Of a stretch of DNA of 64,000 bases, positions 1-9,004 are shown piece by piece. The translations under genes were made by a program, and so were the position numbers. The notes beneath the pieces are model-generated. The model saw only the letters and a list, made by a program, of their open reading frames with translations, searched no databases and was not told the origin of the DNA. Location: the NCBI RefSeq assembly GCF_003259435.1, contig NZ_QLMA01000002.1, forward strand, positions 558,001 through 622,000, read 5' to 3'. This stretch comes from Chitinophaga dinghuensis. GTDB lineage: Bacteria > Bacteroidota > Bacteroidia > Chitinophagales > Chitinophagaceae. Within the stretch, counting starts at the first letter, position 1, and each line of letters starts with the position of its first letter.

Positions 1-2775
1 ATTCCGGTACTGGGGATTACCGGTACTGGCGGTGCAGGTAAAAGTAGCGTGACAGATGAACTGGTACGCAGATTCCTGAATCGTTTTACAGATAAAACTA
101 TTGCGGTAATTTCTGTAGACCCATCCAAGAAAAAAACCGGAGGCGCATTGCTGGGCGACCGTATTCGCATGAATGCCATTCATCACCCAAGAGCATACAT
201 GCGCTCTCTCGCTACCCGCGAATCAGATAAAGCCATTTCTGAACATATCCAGGAAGCAATAGATATCTGCAAAACAGCGGCATTCGACTTTATCATCCTG
301 GAAACTTCCGGTATTGGTCAAAGCGATACTGCTATTACCGATTATTGCGATGTTTCCCTCTACGTGATGACGCCAGAGTATGGCGCCGCTTCACAGTTGG
401 AGAAGATTAACATGCTGGATTACGCCGATGTCATTGCGATCAACAAATTTGATAAAGCAGGCGCCCTGGATGCACTCCATGATGTGCGTAAGCAATATAA
501 ACGTAACCACAGCCTCTGGACAGCCAAAGATGATGAACTGCCAGTAGTCGGTTCTATCGCATCCCAGTTCAATGATGCAGGTATCAATCTGCTCTTCGAA
601 CGAGTGATGGAAAAAGTGATTGAGAAAGCAGGCGTGTCTTTCGGTACCCTGGAGCATGAAAGCATAAAAGCCACCACTACTAAATCCCAGATCATACCTC
701 CTGCCCGCGTCAGATATCTGGCGGAAATTTCAGAAGCCATCGGCGATTACAGTAAATGGGTGGATGAACAGTGCAAACTGGCTACACAACTGTATCAACT
801 GGAAGGTGTGATGAAACTCCAACTGGATGCGGAGAAAGCAGGCGCTTTACAGGATATCAAATCCTCGCTGGAAGCGCAGTTGCATCCGGAATGTAAAACC
901 TTGATTACAGAATGGCCGGCCATCGTTAAGAAATATAATGCCGACTTCTACGAATTCCAGGTAAGAGATAGAATTATCAAATTGCCTTTATATACGGAAA
1001 GTCTTAGCCACAGCAGGATTCCTAAGGTGAGTCTGCCGAAGTACAGTGATTGGGGCGATATCCTCCGCTGGCAGCTGACAGAAAACCTTCCTGGTGAATT
1101 CCCTTATGCTGCTGGCGTATTCCCGCTGAAGCGTGAAGGAGAAGATCCTACCCGTATGTTTGCCGGAGAAGGCGGTCCTGAAAGGACCAATAAACGTTTC
1201 CACTATGTATCCCTGGATCAGCCGGCAAAACGTTTATCTACTGCCTTCGACAGTGTTACGTTGTATGGAGAAGATCCTGCTATTCGTCCGGATATCTACG
1301 GTAAAATCGGTAACTCCGGTGTGAGTATCGCTACCGTTGACGATGCGAAGAAGCTCTATAGCGGCTTTGATCTTTGTGATCCGAAAACCTCGGTATCCAT
1401 GACGATCAACGGTCCGGCGCCTATACTGCTGGCCTTCTTCATGAATGCTGCTATAGATCAGCAATGTGAGAAATACATCCTCGAAAATGGCCTGACCGAA
1501 AAAGTACAGGCGATCATCAAAGATAAATTCAAGGATCATCCACTGCCTCATTACAATGGAGATCTGCCAGCCGGTAACGACGGACTGGGACTGGCTTTGC
1601 TGGGGATTTCCGGTGAAGAGGTATTAGAGAAAGAAGTATATGAGAAGATAAAAGCCCATGCCCTGAGTACCGTTCGTGGTACTGTGCAGGCGGATATTCT
1701 GAAAGAAGACCAGGCACAGAATACCTGTATCTTCTCTACGGAATTCGCATTGAAACTGATGGGGGATGTACAGGAATACTTCATTCATCAGAAGGTACGT
1801 AACTTCTACTCTGTGAGTATCTCCGGATATCACATTGCGGAAGCGGGCGCTAACCCGATCACACAGTTGGCTTTCACACTGGCTAATGGTTTCACGTATG
1901 TGGAATATTATCTGAGTCGTGGTATGAACATCGATGATTTTGCGCCTAACCTTTCCTTCTTCTTCAGTAATGGTATGGACCCGGAATATGCGGTGATTGG
2001 CCGTGTGGCCCGTCGTATCTGGTCTAAAGCCATCAAGTACAAGTACAAAGGAAATGATCGTTCACAGAAATTGAAATACCATATCCAGACCAGCGGACGT
2101 AGTTTGCATGCGCAGGAGATAGATTTCAATGATATCCGTACTACGCTGCAGGCGCTGTATGCTATATACGACAACTGTAACTCGCTGCACACCAATGCAT
2201 ATGATGAGGCTATTACCACGCCTACAGAAGAGAGCGTACGTCGGGCAATGGCTATCCAGTTGATTATCAACCGTGAGCTGGGAACAGCGAAGAATGAGAA
2301 TCCGATTCAGGGCTCCTTCTTTATCGAAGAGCTGACCGACCTGGTAGAGGAAGCGGTATTGGCAGAATTCGAACGTATTACCGAACGTGGAGGCGTATTG
2401 GGAGCAATGGAACGTATGTATCAACGTAATAAAATCCAGGAAGAAAGCCTGTATTATGAATCACTGAAACATACTGGCGAATATCCGATTGTAGGGGTGA
2501 ATACTTTCCTGAATAAGAATGGTTCACCAACCGTTATTCCTGCGGAAGTTATTCGTAGCACCACAGAAGAAAAAGAATTCCAGATCAATACCCTGGAAGC
2601 CTTCCAGCACAGGCATCAGATCAAGCGTGAATCGGCGTTGAAACAGCTGAAACAGGTAGCAGTGAATAACGGCAACCTCTTCGCTGAATTGATGGAAACC
2701 GTGAAACACTGTTCTCTCGGAGAGATCACACATGCCCTGTATGAAGTAGGCGGCCAGTATAGAAGAAATATGTAA
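1..2775 (+). CDS. icmF: Fused isobutyryl-CoA mutase IcmF, 3' part (5' end outside window)
   Basis: Adenosylcobalamin-dependent acyl-CoA mutase fused to its G-protein chaperone; it interconverts isobutyryl-CoA and butyryl-CoA in the cytoplasm. The open frame runs in from base 1, so the N-terminal B12-binding domain is upstream of the window. Visible are the MeaI-type GTPase P-loop (GTGGAGKSS, bases 19-48), the NKFD guanine-specificity motif (442-453) and then the large mutase barrel. Two residues that separate IcmF from methylmalonyl-CoA mutase are present: Phe in MFAG (codon 1159) and Gln in QNTC (codon 1717), where methylmalonyl-CoA mutase has Tyr and Arg. The internal GTG at 49 is not the start, because the P-loop lies upstream of it. 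The family assignment is secure; the substrate preference rests on those two residues. Confidence 0.95.
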   Translation: MPVLGITGTGGAGKSSVTDELVRRFLNRFTDKTIAVISVDPSKKKTGGALLGDRIRMNAIHHPRAYMRSLATRESDKAISEHIQEAIDICKTAAFDFIILETSGIGQSDTAITDYCDVSLYVMTPEYGAASQLEKINMLDYADVIAINKFDKAGALDALHDVRKQYKRNHSLWTAKDDELPVVGSIASQFNDAGINLLFERVMEKVIEKAGVSFGTLEHESIKATTTKSQIIPPARVRYLAEISEAIGDYSKWVDEQCKLATQLYQLEGVMKLQLDAEKAGALQDIKSSLEAQLHPECKTLITEWPAIVKKYNADFYEFQVRDRIIKLPLYTESLSHSRIPKVSLPKYSDWGDILRWQLTENLPGEFPYAAGVFPLKREGEDPTRMFAGEGGPERTNKRFHYVSLDQPAKRLSTAFDSVTLYGEDPAIRPDIYGKIGNSGVSIATVDDAKKLYSGFDLCDPKTSVSMTINGPAPILLAFFMNAAIDQQCEKYILENGLTEKVQAIIKDKFKDHPLPHYNGDLPAGNDGLGLALLGISGEEVLEKEVYEKIKAHALSTVRGTVQADILKEDQAQNTCIFSTEFALKLMGDVQEYFIHQKVRNFYSVSISGYHIAEAGANPITQLAFTLANGFTYVEYYLSRGMNIDDFAPNLSFFFSNGMDPEYAVIGRVARRIWSKAIKYKYKGNDRSQKLKYHIQTSGRSLHAQEIDFNDIRTTLQALYAIYDNCNSLHTNAYDEAITTPTEESVRRAMAIQLIINRELGTAKNENPIQGSFFIEELTDLVEEAVLAEFERITERGGVLGAMERMYQRNKIQEESLYYESLKHTGEYPIVGVNTFLNKNGSPTVIPAEVIRSTTEEKEFQINTLEAFQHRHQIKRESALKQLKQVAVNNGNLFAELMETVKHCSLGEITHALYEVGGQYRRNM

Positions 2776-2779
2776 TTTT

Positions 2780-2987
2780 TTGCTCGCAAAGCAGCATAGG
2801 CAGCAAAGCAGCAAAGGATTGTAGCGAATATTTAAGCAGCAAAGGAGATTAATTGTATAGTTTTCGGGAGACACGTATCTCACTAGACAATTTACACTCT
2901 CTTTGCTGCTTTTTATTTACACCTGTTTTACCAAACAACAAAAATATTTCTTTGCTGTTCTGCTGCCTATGCTGCTTTGCGAGCAAA
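2780..2987. repeat. Long imperfect inverted repeat after icmF, with nested terminator-like hairpin
   Basis: The left arm (2780-2818) is nearly the exact reverse complement of about 2949-2987, with two mismatches in roughly 38 bp, so the spacer could fold into a very long hairpin. Nested inside is a second hairpin: AAGCAGCAAAG at 2834-2844 pairs with CTTTGCTGCTT at 2901-2911, and TTTTTATTT follows. That inner element could serve as the icmF terminator. Both hairpins use the same GCAGCAAAG wording as the terminator after the next gene. Confidence 0.75.
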
Positions 2988-3240
2988 AAAATCCGCATCG
3001 GGCAAATTATATTCACATCTTTATTTACTGCTGCTTTGCTGCCTATGCTGCTCTGCGAGCAAAAAATCCGCATCGGGCAAATTATATTCACATCTTTATT
3101 TACTGCTGCTTTGCTGCCTATGCTGCTCTGCGAGCAAAAAATCCGCATCGGGCAAATTATATTCACATCTTTATTTACTGCTGCTTTGCTGCCTATGCTG
3201 CTCTGCGAGCAAAAAAATCCGCATCAGGCAAATCGATTTA
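2951..3240. repeat. 75-bp tandem repeat, three full copies plus partial ends
   Basis: The segment beginning GAGCAAAAAA-TCCGCATCGGGC recurs at 2981, 3057, 3132 and 3207, giving periods of 76, 75 and 75 bp. The middle copies are essentially identical, and the last diverges after the GGCAAAT at about 3231. Because 75 is a multiple of three, all three forward frames stay open as 25-residue repeats. I regard these as non-coding: three different frames are open over the same repeat and none has a start or signal of its own. The repeat fills most of the 515-bp gap between icmF and the mannosidase gene. Confidence 0.9.
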
Positions 3241-3290
3241 GCAAATCCGGAAAACTTTTTTATTTTACAGCTTCATAAACTCAAACAGTT

Positions 3291-4721
3291 ATGGTTGCAA
3301 GGAGAGATTTTCTTAAAAACGGCGCCCTGCTGGCAGGAGCTGTTAGTCTGGGCTTACCGAAAACGGTATTTGGATGGGATGGATATAGTTCTCAGCGTCC
3401 GCCACTTGCTCAGCGCAAGTTTACCAGTGAAGCGGTAGAGAAAACAATATTAACGGTAAAGAAACAGATTGCAGATAGCAAACTGGCGTGGATGTTTGAA
3501 AACTGTTTCCCTAACACACTGGATACAACTGTAAACTACAAAGTGGTAGACGGTAAGCCAGATACATTCGTTATTACAGGAGATATCAACGCCATGTGGC
3601 TGCGTGACTCATCTGCACAGGTGTGGCCGTATCTCGCCCTGGTGAAAGATGATACCAAACTGCAACAACTGATTGCAGGTGTGATCAATCGTCAGGCGAA
3701 ATGTATCCTGATAGATCCTTATGCTAACGCCTTCAACGATGGCCCTACCGGCAGCGAATGGGAGAAAGATCTGACCGATATGAAACCAGAACTGCATGAG
3801 CGTAAATGGGAGATTGATTCTCTCTGTTATCCGGTGCGACTGGCATACCATTACTGGAAGAATACCAACGATTCCAAGGTATTTGACGAACAATATAAAA
3901 AAGCTGCTCATCTGATTGTTAAGACTTTCAAGGAGCAACAACGTAAAGAAGGCAAAGGTCCTTATAAATTTCAACGTGTTACTGCATGGCAGTCGGACAC
4001 CGTTCCTAATGCAGGATGGGGTGCGCCTATGCTGCCGGTAGGACTGATTGTTAGTATTTTCCGTCCTTCTGATGATGCGACCGTATTTCCATTCCTGATT
4101 CCTTCCAATATGTTTGCCGTAGTATCGCTGCGTCAGTTGGCAGAGATCAGTGAAAATGTGTATAAAGATGCCGCTTTTGCGAAAGAGTGTCGCACGCTTG
4201 CAGATGAAGTAGATCGCGCAATTAAGGCCTACGCTATTGTGGAGCATCCTAAGTTGGGTAATATGTACGGTTTTGAAGTAGACGGTTATGGTAATCGTTT
4301 ATTCATTGACGATACCAATGTACCTAGTCTGTTGTCTATACCATACCTGGGTTATACTACTGCTGAAGATCCGTTGTATCAGGCTTCCCGCCATTTTGTG
4401 TGGAGCACTTTCCATCCATGGTATTATCAGGGTAAATTCGGAGATGGCGTTGGTAGTCCGCATACTGGTGAGAATTACATCTGGCCGATGAGCATCATCA
4501 TGAAAGCATTGACCAGTCATGATAAAGAAGAAATTGCCGCTTGTATCAAAACACTGCGAAATACAGATGGTAATACCGGGTTTATTCATGAATCGTATCA
4601 GAAAGATGATCCGACTAAATTTACCCGTAAATGGTTTGCCTGGGCGAATACTTTGTTCGGCGAACTGATTCTGAAAGTAAGCAATGAATATCCTGAGTTA
4701 CTGAAACGTCAGTACGCATAG
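3291..4721 (+). CDS. Glycoside hydrolase family 125 (exo-alpha-1,6-mannosidase-like), Tat-type leader
   Basis: 476 residues, the usual length for GH125 (formerly DUF1237), whose characterised members remove non-reducing alpha-1,6-mannose. The family signature GDINAMWLRD is at residues 97-106, with WQSD and FRPSDD in the middle and FIHESY near the C-terminus. Glu434 in the last motif is the likely catalytic base by family resemblance. The N-terminus, ARRDFLKNGALLAGA, is a twin-arginine-like leader, so export of a folded enzyme to the periplasm is probable; a TatA gene lies at 62.2 kb. The gene is monocistronic: repeats lie upstream and a terminator hairpin downstream. The natural substrate is not evident from the neighbours. 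Confidence 0.9.
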   Translation: MVARRDFLKNGALLAGAVSLGLPKTVFGWDGYSSQRPPLAQRKFTSEAVEKTILTVKKQIADSKLAWMFENCFPNTLDTTVNYKVVDGKPDTFVITGDINAMWLRDSSAQVWPYLALVKDDTKLQQLIAGVINRQAKCILIDPYANAFNDGPTGSEWEKDLTDMKPELHERKWEIDSLCYPVRLAYHYWKNTNDSKVFDEQYKKAAHLIVKTFKEQQRKEGKGPYKFQRVTAWQSDTVPNAGWGAPMLPVGLIVSIFRPSDDATVFPFLIPSNMFAVVSLRQLAEISENVYKDAAFAKECRTLADEVDRAIKAYAIVEHPKLGNMYGFEVDGYGNRLFIDDTNVPSLLSIPYLGYTTAEDPLYQASRHFVWSTFHPWYYQGKFGDGVGSPHTGENYIWPMSIIMKALTSHDKEEIAACIKTLRNTDGNTGFIHESYQKDDPTKFTRKWFAWANTLFGELILKVSNEYPELLKRQYA

Positions 4722-4742
4722 GATCTTTCCCTGTAAGATAAT

Positions 4743-4795
4743 AAGGAGCAAAGGAGCGAAGATTTGGATATCTTTGGTTCTTTGCTCCTTTTTTG
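4743..4795 (+). terminator. Rho-independent terminator after the GH125 gene
   Basis: AAGGAGCAAAG (4743-4753) pairs with CTTTGCTCCTT (4780-4790), an inner AAGAT/ATCTT-type pairing extends the stem, and a run of T follows. It lies 22 bp past the GH125 stop. Any start codon placed inside it (for example ATG 4764) is unlikely to be the true start of the next gene. Confidence 0.85.
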
Positions 4796-4814
4796 TACAT
4801 ACAACCCTCGAATT

Positions 4815-6596
4815 ATGACACCTGAAGAGATATATCAGCAACGGATAACTACATTAAAGGCCGATAGAGACCGTGAGCAGAGCCGGACTTCCTTATACGC
4901 CTGGCTGAGACTATTGACGTTTATAGTGACTGTATGGGGAATACTGCAATTCCTGCGCCTTCACTATGACCTGTTATGGCTGGCAGTAGCTGCTGTTGGT
5001 TTAGTGGGTTTTCTGGCATTGTTGAAGCGGCATATTAAAAGTCAGGATCGGTTGGAGTTGCTGAAAGCGCTGCTGGACCTGAATGAAAAGGAGTATACAT
5101 TGATAACTACCAATAAGGCGCTCTTTGAGGACGGCAACAGGTATGTAGATGAGCGTCATGATTTTACCAGTGACCTGGATGTATTTGGTGCTTCTTCCAT
5201 TTATCAACATATCAACAGAACGGGAACAATATCCGGCAGCAATCTGCTGGCGGATAGGTTGAAGTCGCCGCATCAGGATATTGCGCTAATAAAAGATACT
5301 CAGGAAGCACTGAAAGTATTATCTCCGGAGCTGGAGTTTCGTCAGATGTTGACTGCAACGGCCACGTTGGCAAAGGAAGAAGGGCAGGACAAAAAAGAAT
5401 TGAATCTCTGGTTGCAGATGCCATTGGAGTTTTTGGGTAATAAGTTTTATGAAGTTGCCAGATGGGTATTGCCGGTGTTGATTATTGCTGCCATTTTCGT
5501 GTATGCATTTACGGGATCATATGTTTGGGCATTGATTGTGTTGACTATCAACTGGCTGGTGCTGATGAGCGCACAGAAGAAAGTATTGGCGCAACATGGC
5601 CTGATGGCGCACAAATCGCTCATCCTGGGGAAATTCGATACCATATTGCAGGTCGTTCGCGACGCTAAATTCGGCCATGCGCGATTACTGCAGGAGCAGC
5701 AGCAAACCGCCCTTTCAGCGGGGACTGCATTGCATAAATTGGCGCGTATCAGCGGTGCATTGGATCAGCGACTGAACCTGATTGTAGCGGTAGTGCTGAA
5801 TTCATTGCTGATGTATGATCTGCATTGTATGGTGAAGTTGGAGAAATGGAAAGTTAGTCACCGGGATGATTTGCCTAAGTGGCTGGATGTAGTAGCGCAG
5901 ATGGAGGTGTGGAATAGTCTGGCTACGTTTGCGTATAACCATTCCAGTTATAGTTATCCTGTTCCGCAGGAGGGCCGGCTGATATTGGAGGCTACCGCAT
6001 TGGGGCATCCGTTGATTCCGGAGTCGGAGTGTGTGAAGAATGATGGAAGTATTGGTCGTAAGGGTGATTTCCTGATTATTACCGGATCGAATATGTCTGG
6101 TAAGAGTACGTTTTTGCGTAGTGTGGGAAGTAATCTGTTACTGGCGATGTGTGGGGCGCCGGTATGTGCGGATGCATTTGTGTTTACGCCAATGTATATC
6201 ATGACATCTATGCGTATTAAGGATTCCATTGCCAGTCATACTTCTTATTTCCAGGCGGAATTGTTGCGGTTACAGCATATTATTCAAGGATTGAAGAAAG
6301 GGAAGAAAGTATTTGTGTTGTTGGATGAGATTTTGAAGGGTACGAATTCTGAGGATAAGTTGTCTGGTTCCCGCAGTTTGATAGAGCATTTTACGCAGTA
6401 TACTTGTTTGGGAATGGTGGCTACGCATGATTTGGAGTTAGGGCATTTAGAGGATACTTATCCTGAACGGATTCGCAATTATTGCTTTGAGAGTACTATC
6501 CAGGACGATCACTTATATTTTGACTATCGGATTAGGGAAGGGGTGGCGAGAAATAAGAATGCTACTTTCCTGATGAAGCAGATGCAGATTATTTAG
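4815..6596 (+). CDS. MutS-family ATPase with transmembrane segments
   Basis: 593 residues from ATG 4815. An upstream in-frame ATG at 4764 lies inside the preceding terminator and is rejected. Hydrophobic segments occur near residues 28-75 and again near 215-260. They precede a C-terminal MutS-type ATPase domain with Walker A GSNMSGKST (residues 424-432) and Walker B VFVLLDEIL (Asp504-Glu505). The mismatch-recognition, connector and clamp architecture of MutS is not recognisable, so this is a MutS-related protein of the membrane-anchored kind found in Bacteroidota, not the repair MutS. A function in mismatch repair should not be assumed. It stands alone between a terminator and a palindrome. 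Confidence 0.85.
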   Translation: MTPEEIYQQRITTLKADRDREQSRTSLYAWLRLLTFIVTVWGILQFLRLHYDLLWLAVAAVGLVGFLALLKRHIKSQDRLELLKALLDLNEKEYTLITTNKALFEDGNRYVDERHDFTSDLDVFGASSIYQHINRTGTISGSNLLADRLKSPHQDIALIKDTQEALKVLSPELEFRQMLTATATLAKEEGQDKKELNLWLQMPLEFLGNKFYEVARWVLPVLIIAAIFVYAFTGSYVWALIVLTINWLVLMSAQKKVLAQHGLMAHKSLILGKFDTILQVVRDAKFGHARLLQEQQQTALSAGTALHKLARISGALDQRLNLIVAVVLNSLLMYDLHCMVKLEKWKVSHRDDLPKWLDVVAQMEVWNSLATFAYNHSSYSYPVPQEGRLILEATALGHPLIPESECVKNDGSIGRKGDFLIITGSNMSGKSTFLRSVGSNLLLAMCGAPVCADAFVFTPMYIMTSMRIKDSIASHTSYFQAELLRLQHIIQGLKKGKKVFVLLDEILKGTNSEDKLSGSRSLIEHFTQYTCLGMVATHDLELGHLEDTYPERIRNYCFESTIQDDHLYFDYRIREGVARNKNATFLMKQMQII

Positions 6597-6623
6597 CAAG
6601 AATACTAAAAAATATATGAAGTA

Positions 6624-6659
6624 ACTAAATATTTTAGTAGTTTTACTAAAATATTTAGT
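6624..6659. promoter_or_regulatory. Perfect 16-bp inverted repeat just upstream of the radical SAM gene
   Basis: ACTAAATATTTTAGTA (6624-6639) and its exact reverse complement (6644-6659) are separated by 4 bases. Each arm is itself almost palindromic (ACTAAA...TTTTAGT), so the element also reads as two adjacent operator half-sites, and a further TACTAAAA lies at 6603. It ends 2 bp before ATG 6662 and 26 bp before ATG 6686. It could be a repressor operator or an AU-rich RNA hairpin over the ribosome entry site; there is no strong T-run and it is almost GC-free, which argues against a terminator. Confidence 0.7.
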
Positions 6660-6661
6660 GT

Positions 6662-7744
6662 ATGATTTTGCCATTCCAGGAAGGGATGCCTGAAAACCAA
6701 TACTATAAGGGGAGGGGAGCCCAGATCAATCCGAGGAATCGTTTCCTGACGGATGAGTATGTGAAGGAACATACAGAAGGTATTGATGAATGGTGGCAGG
6801 CAGATGTACCTACACAGGTTTTTGAGGAGCATGCGAAATCCCTGGTGAATAAAGTGGATAGTCCGGATGTGGGGATGTGGTATTCTATGAATCCATATCA
6901 GGGCTGTGAGCATGGTTGTATTTATTGTTATGCCCGTAACTCGCATCAGTATTGGGGGTTGAGTGCAGGGTTGGATTTTGAGCGAAAGATCATTGTCAAG
7001 CATAATGCGCCGGAGCTGTTACGCAAGTTCCTGGATAATAAGAATTGGGTTCCTAAGCCGATTTCTCTTTCAGGAAATACGGACTGTTATCAGCCGGTGG
7101 AAAGGAAAATGTGGTTGACGCGTCAACTGCTGGAGATTTGCCTGGAGTACAAGCAGCCTGTGGGGATTATCACTAAGAACTCTCTGGTATTACGTGACCG
7201 TTATATTTTGCAAAAGCTGGCCGCAGAAAACCTCGTATGCGTGTATGTATCCATAACCACCATGCAGGAAGATTTACGTCAGAAAATGGAGCCACGCACT
7301 ACTACTGCAGCACAAAGGCTTAAAATCGTAAAAGAATTAACTGATGTAGGCATTCCTGTAGGAGTGATGACAGCCCCCATCATTCCCGGTCTGAACGATC
7401 AGGAAATACCCCGCCTGATTGAAGCCAGCGCTGAAAATGGAGCCAAATTTGCAGGATACACCGTCGTTCGGCTGAATGATGCCGTAAAGCTCATCTTTCA
7501 TGACTGGCTACATAAAAACTTTCCTGATCGAGCCGATAAGGTATGGCATATGATTGAAGGCTTACACGGCGGTAATGTGAATGACAGCGAATTTGGAAGA
7601 AGAATGAGAGGAGATGGGAATATCGCAGATCTTATCCGACAACAATTTCGTATATATACTAAGAAGCATGGTCTGAACCAGGAGCGCTTCGAATTCAATA
7701 CCGACGCTTTTCGCAGGCCCACTTCACAGTTGAGTTTATTTTGA
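6662..7744 (+). CDS. PA0069-family radical SAM protein
   Basis: 360 residues. The radical SAM cluster-binding motif is C82-x3-C86-x2-C89 (CEHGCIYC), preceded by the family-typical KGRGAQINPRNRF and MNPYQGC. The domain layout and length match the PA0069/Rv2578c group (COG1533, spore-photoproduct-lyase-like), for which no reaction is firmly established. Two starts are possible: ATG 6662, which abuts the palindrome, or ATG 6686 (MPENQYYKGRG), which has AGGAAGGG directly in front. The second would move the palindrome into the leader or promoter and is attractive, because most relatives begin shortly before KGRG. The gene stands alone. Confidence 0.88.
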   Translation: MILPFQEGMPENQYYKGRGAQINPRNRFLTDEYVKEHTEGIDEWWQADVPTQVFEEHAKSLVNKVDSPDVGMWYSMNPYQGCEHGCIYCYARNSHQYWGLSAGLDFERKIIVKHNAPELLRKFLDNKNWVPKPISLSGNTDCYQPVERKMWLTRQLLEICLEYKQPVGIITKNSLVLRDRYILQKLAAENLVCVYVSITTMQEDLRQKMEPRTTTAAQRLKIVKELTDVGIPVGVMTAPIIPGLNDQEIPRLIEASAENGAKFAGYTVVRLNDAVKLIFHDWLHKNFPDRADKVWHMIEGLHGGNVNDSEFGRRMRGDGNIADLIRQQFRIYTKKHGLNQERFEFNTDAFRRPTSQLSLF

Positions 7745-7831
7745 TCGCGTATTCCCAAGGTAGTAGTTGAATTAATTGTTAACTCTACAAAAAAAGTAGG
7801 ATAGTTTTTTAAATTGATAAAAAATAAAAAC

Positions 7832-7839
7832 TACCTTTG
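7832..7839 (+). promoter_or_regulatory. Predicted -7 promoter element TACCTTTG
   Basis: An exact match to the Bacteroidota -7 consensus TAnnTTTG, followed by a purine/AT-rich leader and, 50 bp on, a mini-ORF. At the expected -33 position (20 bp upstream) the sequence is TTTA instead of TTTG. Transcription would start near 7846 and end at the terminator at 7980-8012. Confidence 0.55.
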
Positions 7840-7890
7840 CATCAATTAAACATAACTGTGCAACTTTTTTCAACATACAAGATTATCGCG

Positions 7891-7950
7891 ATGGCCTGCA
7901 AGCAAAAGCAGGTCCAGACGAAGATGCGGGCATGTTGCACCGATTGTTAA
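7891..7950 (+). CDS. Mini-ORF, 19 residues, Cys-rich (possible peptide or leader)
   Basis: ATG 7891 to TAA 7950 encodes a 19-residue basic peptide starting MACKQKQ and ending RACCTDC, with four cysteines. It sits alone between a consensus -7 element and a strong terminator, so a short transcript of about 165 nt is plausible. An open frame this short can occur by chance; support comes from its placement, not its length. The alternative is a small regulatory RNA with no peptide. I recognise no family. Confidence 0.3.
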   Translation: MACKQKQVQTKMRACCTDC

Positions 7951-7979
7951 CGATAGTAAAGTTATCAAACGATATAAAC

Positions 7980-8012
7980 AAAGGTCCCGCTTACAAAGCG
8001 GGACCTTTTTGT
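7980..8012 (+). terminator. Strong terminator of the 7.8-kb mini-transcript
   Basis: AAAGGTCCCGC pairs with GCGGGACCTTT around a TTACAAA loop, followed by five T. Its GC-rich stem and T-tract are textbook, and no large gene ends near it on the plus strand, which implies a short transcript from about 7846. Confidence 0.85.
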
Positions 8013-8072
8013 TTTGATGCTGATAGTAATGATGACATTGAGCCAAATTCAATCGATAACTAAACTTAATAC

Positions 8073-8205
8073 TTATACCACACGAAAATGTGCCTGGTAT
8101 AAACGGGATGGCTTTGCCTTAAAAAAGCCATACGGACCTCGTATGTAATGTTGTAAGACCCCTTACAATATTTGGCCTGGCCCGTAATTACGGCCAGGCC
8201 TTTTT
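8073..8205 (+). ncRNA. Candidate structured RNA: five consecutive hairpins ending in a terminator
   Basis: Five stems follow each other: TTATACCA/TGGTATAA (8073-8102), ATGGCTT/AAGCCAT (8108-8131), CATACG/CGTATG (8129-8145), TTGTAAG/CTTACAA (8151-8168), and GGCCTGGCC/GGCCAGGCC plus TTTTT (8174-8205). The second and third stems share bases 8129-8131, so they compete. No consensus -7 element is visible in front. It could be a small RNA ending at 8205 or a leader of the DinB-fold gene 92 bp further on. The terminator is clear; the identity of the RNA is not. Confidence 0.4.
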
Positions 8206-8297
8206 ATTTCCTGGTCAAACGATAGAAACACCATTTTAAATAGTTATGTGCTGACCCAGAAAAGCCAGGAGGTACATAACCCCAAAAACGTAGCACC

Positions 8298-8864
8298 ATG
8301 AGGAATGTCATTCAAGTTGTAAGAGAGGCTTTACTCACCAATTTCAGGGAGTTAGACCAGTGGTTTGAAAAAGACACAGCATTGCTGAACTTCAAACCAG
8401 AACGCGATCAATGGAGTATCAGAGAAGTGTTGGAACACATCACTCTAACCAACTATTTTCTGTTACTCATCATTAACAAATCCACCCGCCGGGCATTAGA
8501 CCGTAAGAGAACCGGACACACCGTGGCGGTACCCGCCGATTACGAAGAGAAATTCGCTCAAATCGATGTAATCGGGAGCAAATCATTCGGATGGGTAAGA
8601 CCAGAACACATGGAACCTAATGGGCTCCAAAATCTGTCCGAAATCAAAGCATTGCTCAAACAGCAATATGCGCAGTGCATGTACAACGTATCCCTGCTCA
8701 AAAATGGAGAAGGTATGCTGGTATTCACCAACATGTCCGTCAACCAATTGGGCAAACTGGATATCTATCAGTATATATACTTCCTTACCAAACACATCGA
8801 ACGCCATATCCGGCAAATGCAAAGACTGGAAAAACAGTTCGAAGACAGTGCGGTATTAATATAA
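8298..8864 (+). CDS. DinB-like (YfiT/DinB_2 superfamily) protein
   Basis: 188 residues predicted as a four-helix DinB fold. The metal-ligand-type histidines expected of the family are present: His47 in LEHIT and His166/His170 in the C-terminal KHIERHIRQM. Many family members are thiol (often bacillithiol)-dependent metalloenzymes; which reaction this one catalyses cannot be read from the sequence. It stands alone between the structured 8.1-kb element and a strong terminator. A 7-bp pairing in its leader (GTTATGT near 8242 with ACATAAC near 8273) could form a hairpin. Confidence 0.8.
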   Translation: MRNVIQVVREALLTNFRELDQWFEKDTALLNFKPERDQWSIREVLEHITLTNYFLLLIINKSTRRALDRKRTGHTVAVPADYEEKFAQIDVIGSKSFGWVRPEHMEPNGLQNLSEIKALLKQQYAQCMYNVSLLKNGEGMLVFTNMSVNQLGKLDIYQYIYFLTKHIERHIRQMQRLEKQFEDSAVLI

Positions 8865-8923
8865 TTTACAGGTCGACCAATCAGGTCATCTATTATTGTT
8901 AATTCCCTGGTATGCTGATTATG

Positions 8924-8955
8924 AAGCCGGTAGGGTCATCCCTGCCGGCTTTTTT
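8924..8955 (+). terminator. Terminator after the DinB-like gene
   Basis: AAGCCGGTAGGG pairs with CCCTGCCGGCTT (one T-G wobble) around TCAT, followed by a T-tract, about 60 bp past the stop. Confidence 0.85.
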
Positions 8956-8984
8956 GTTAAAATTATTTTTAATATCTATATTTA
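8953..8984 (+). promoter_or_regulatory. Predicted promoter of the transglutaminase-like pair
   Basis: TTTG at 8953-8956 and TATATTTA at 8977-8984 are separated by 20 bp, the usual Bacteroidota spacing; the last base departs from TAnnTTTG. The downstream gene starts at 9005, giving a short leader of about 15 nt. The -33 element overlaps the T-run of the preceding terminator. Confidence 0.4.
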
Positions 8985-9004
8985 ATGGTAATCAGTAGCC
9001 TAAT

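Noticed and set aside
2951..3240. CRISPR-like array
   Set aside because: The period is 75 bp with the whole unit conserved; there are no unique spacers and no cas genes.
2853..3438. Three overlapping forward ORFs of 112-153 codons over the 75-bp repeat
   Set aside because: All frames stay open only because the repeat length is a multiple of three; the products are simple 25-residue repeats in three frames over the same DNA, without gene-like starts.
3609..4247. 212-codon minus-strand ORF inside the GH125 gene
   Set aside because: Shadow of a well-recognised gene.
4764..4814. Upstream start for the MutS-like protein
   Set aside because: It lies within the terminator hairpin of the previous gene; ATG 4815 is preferred.
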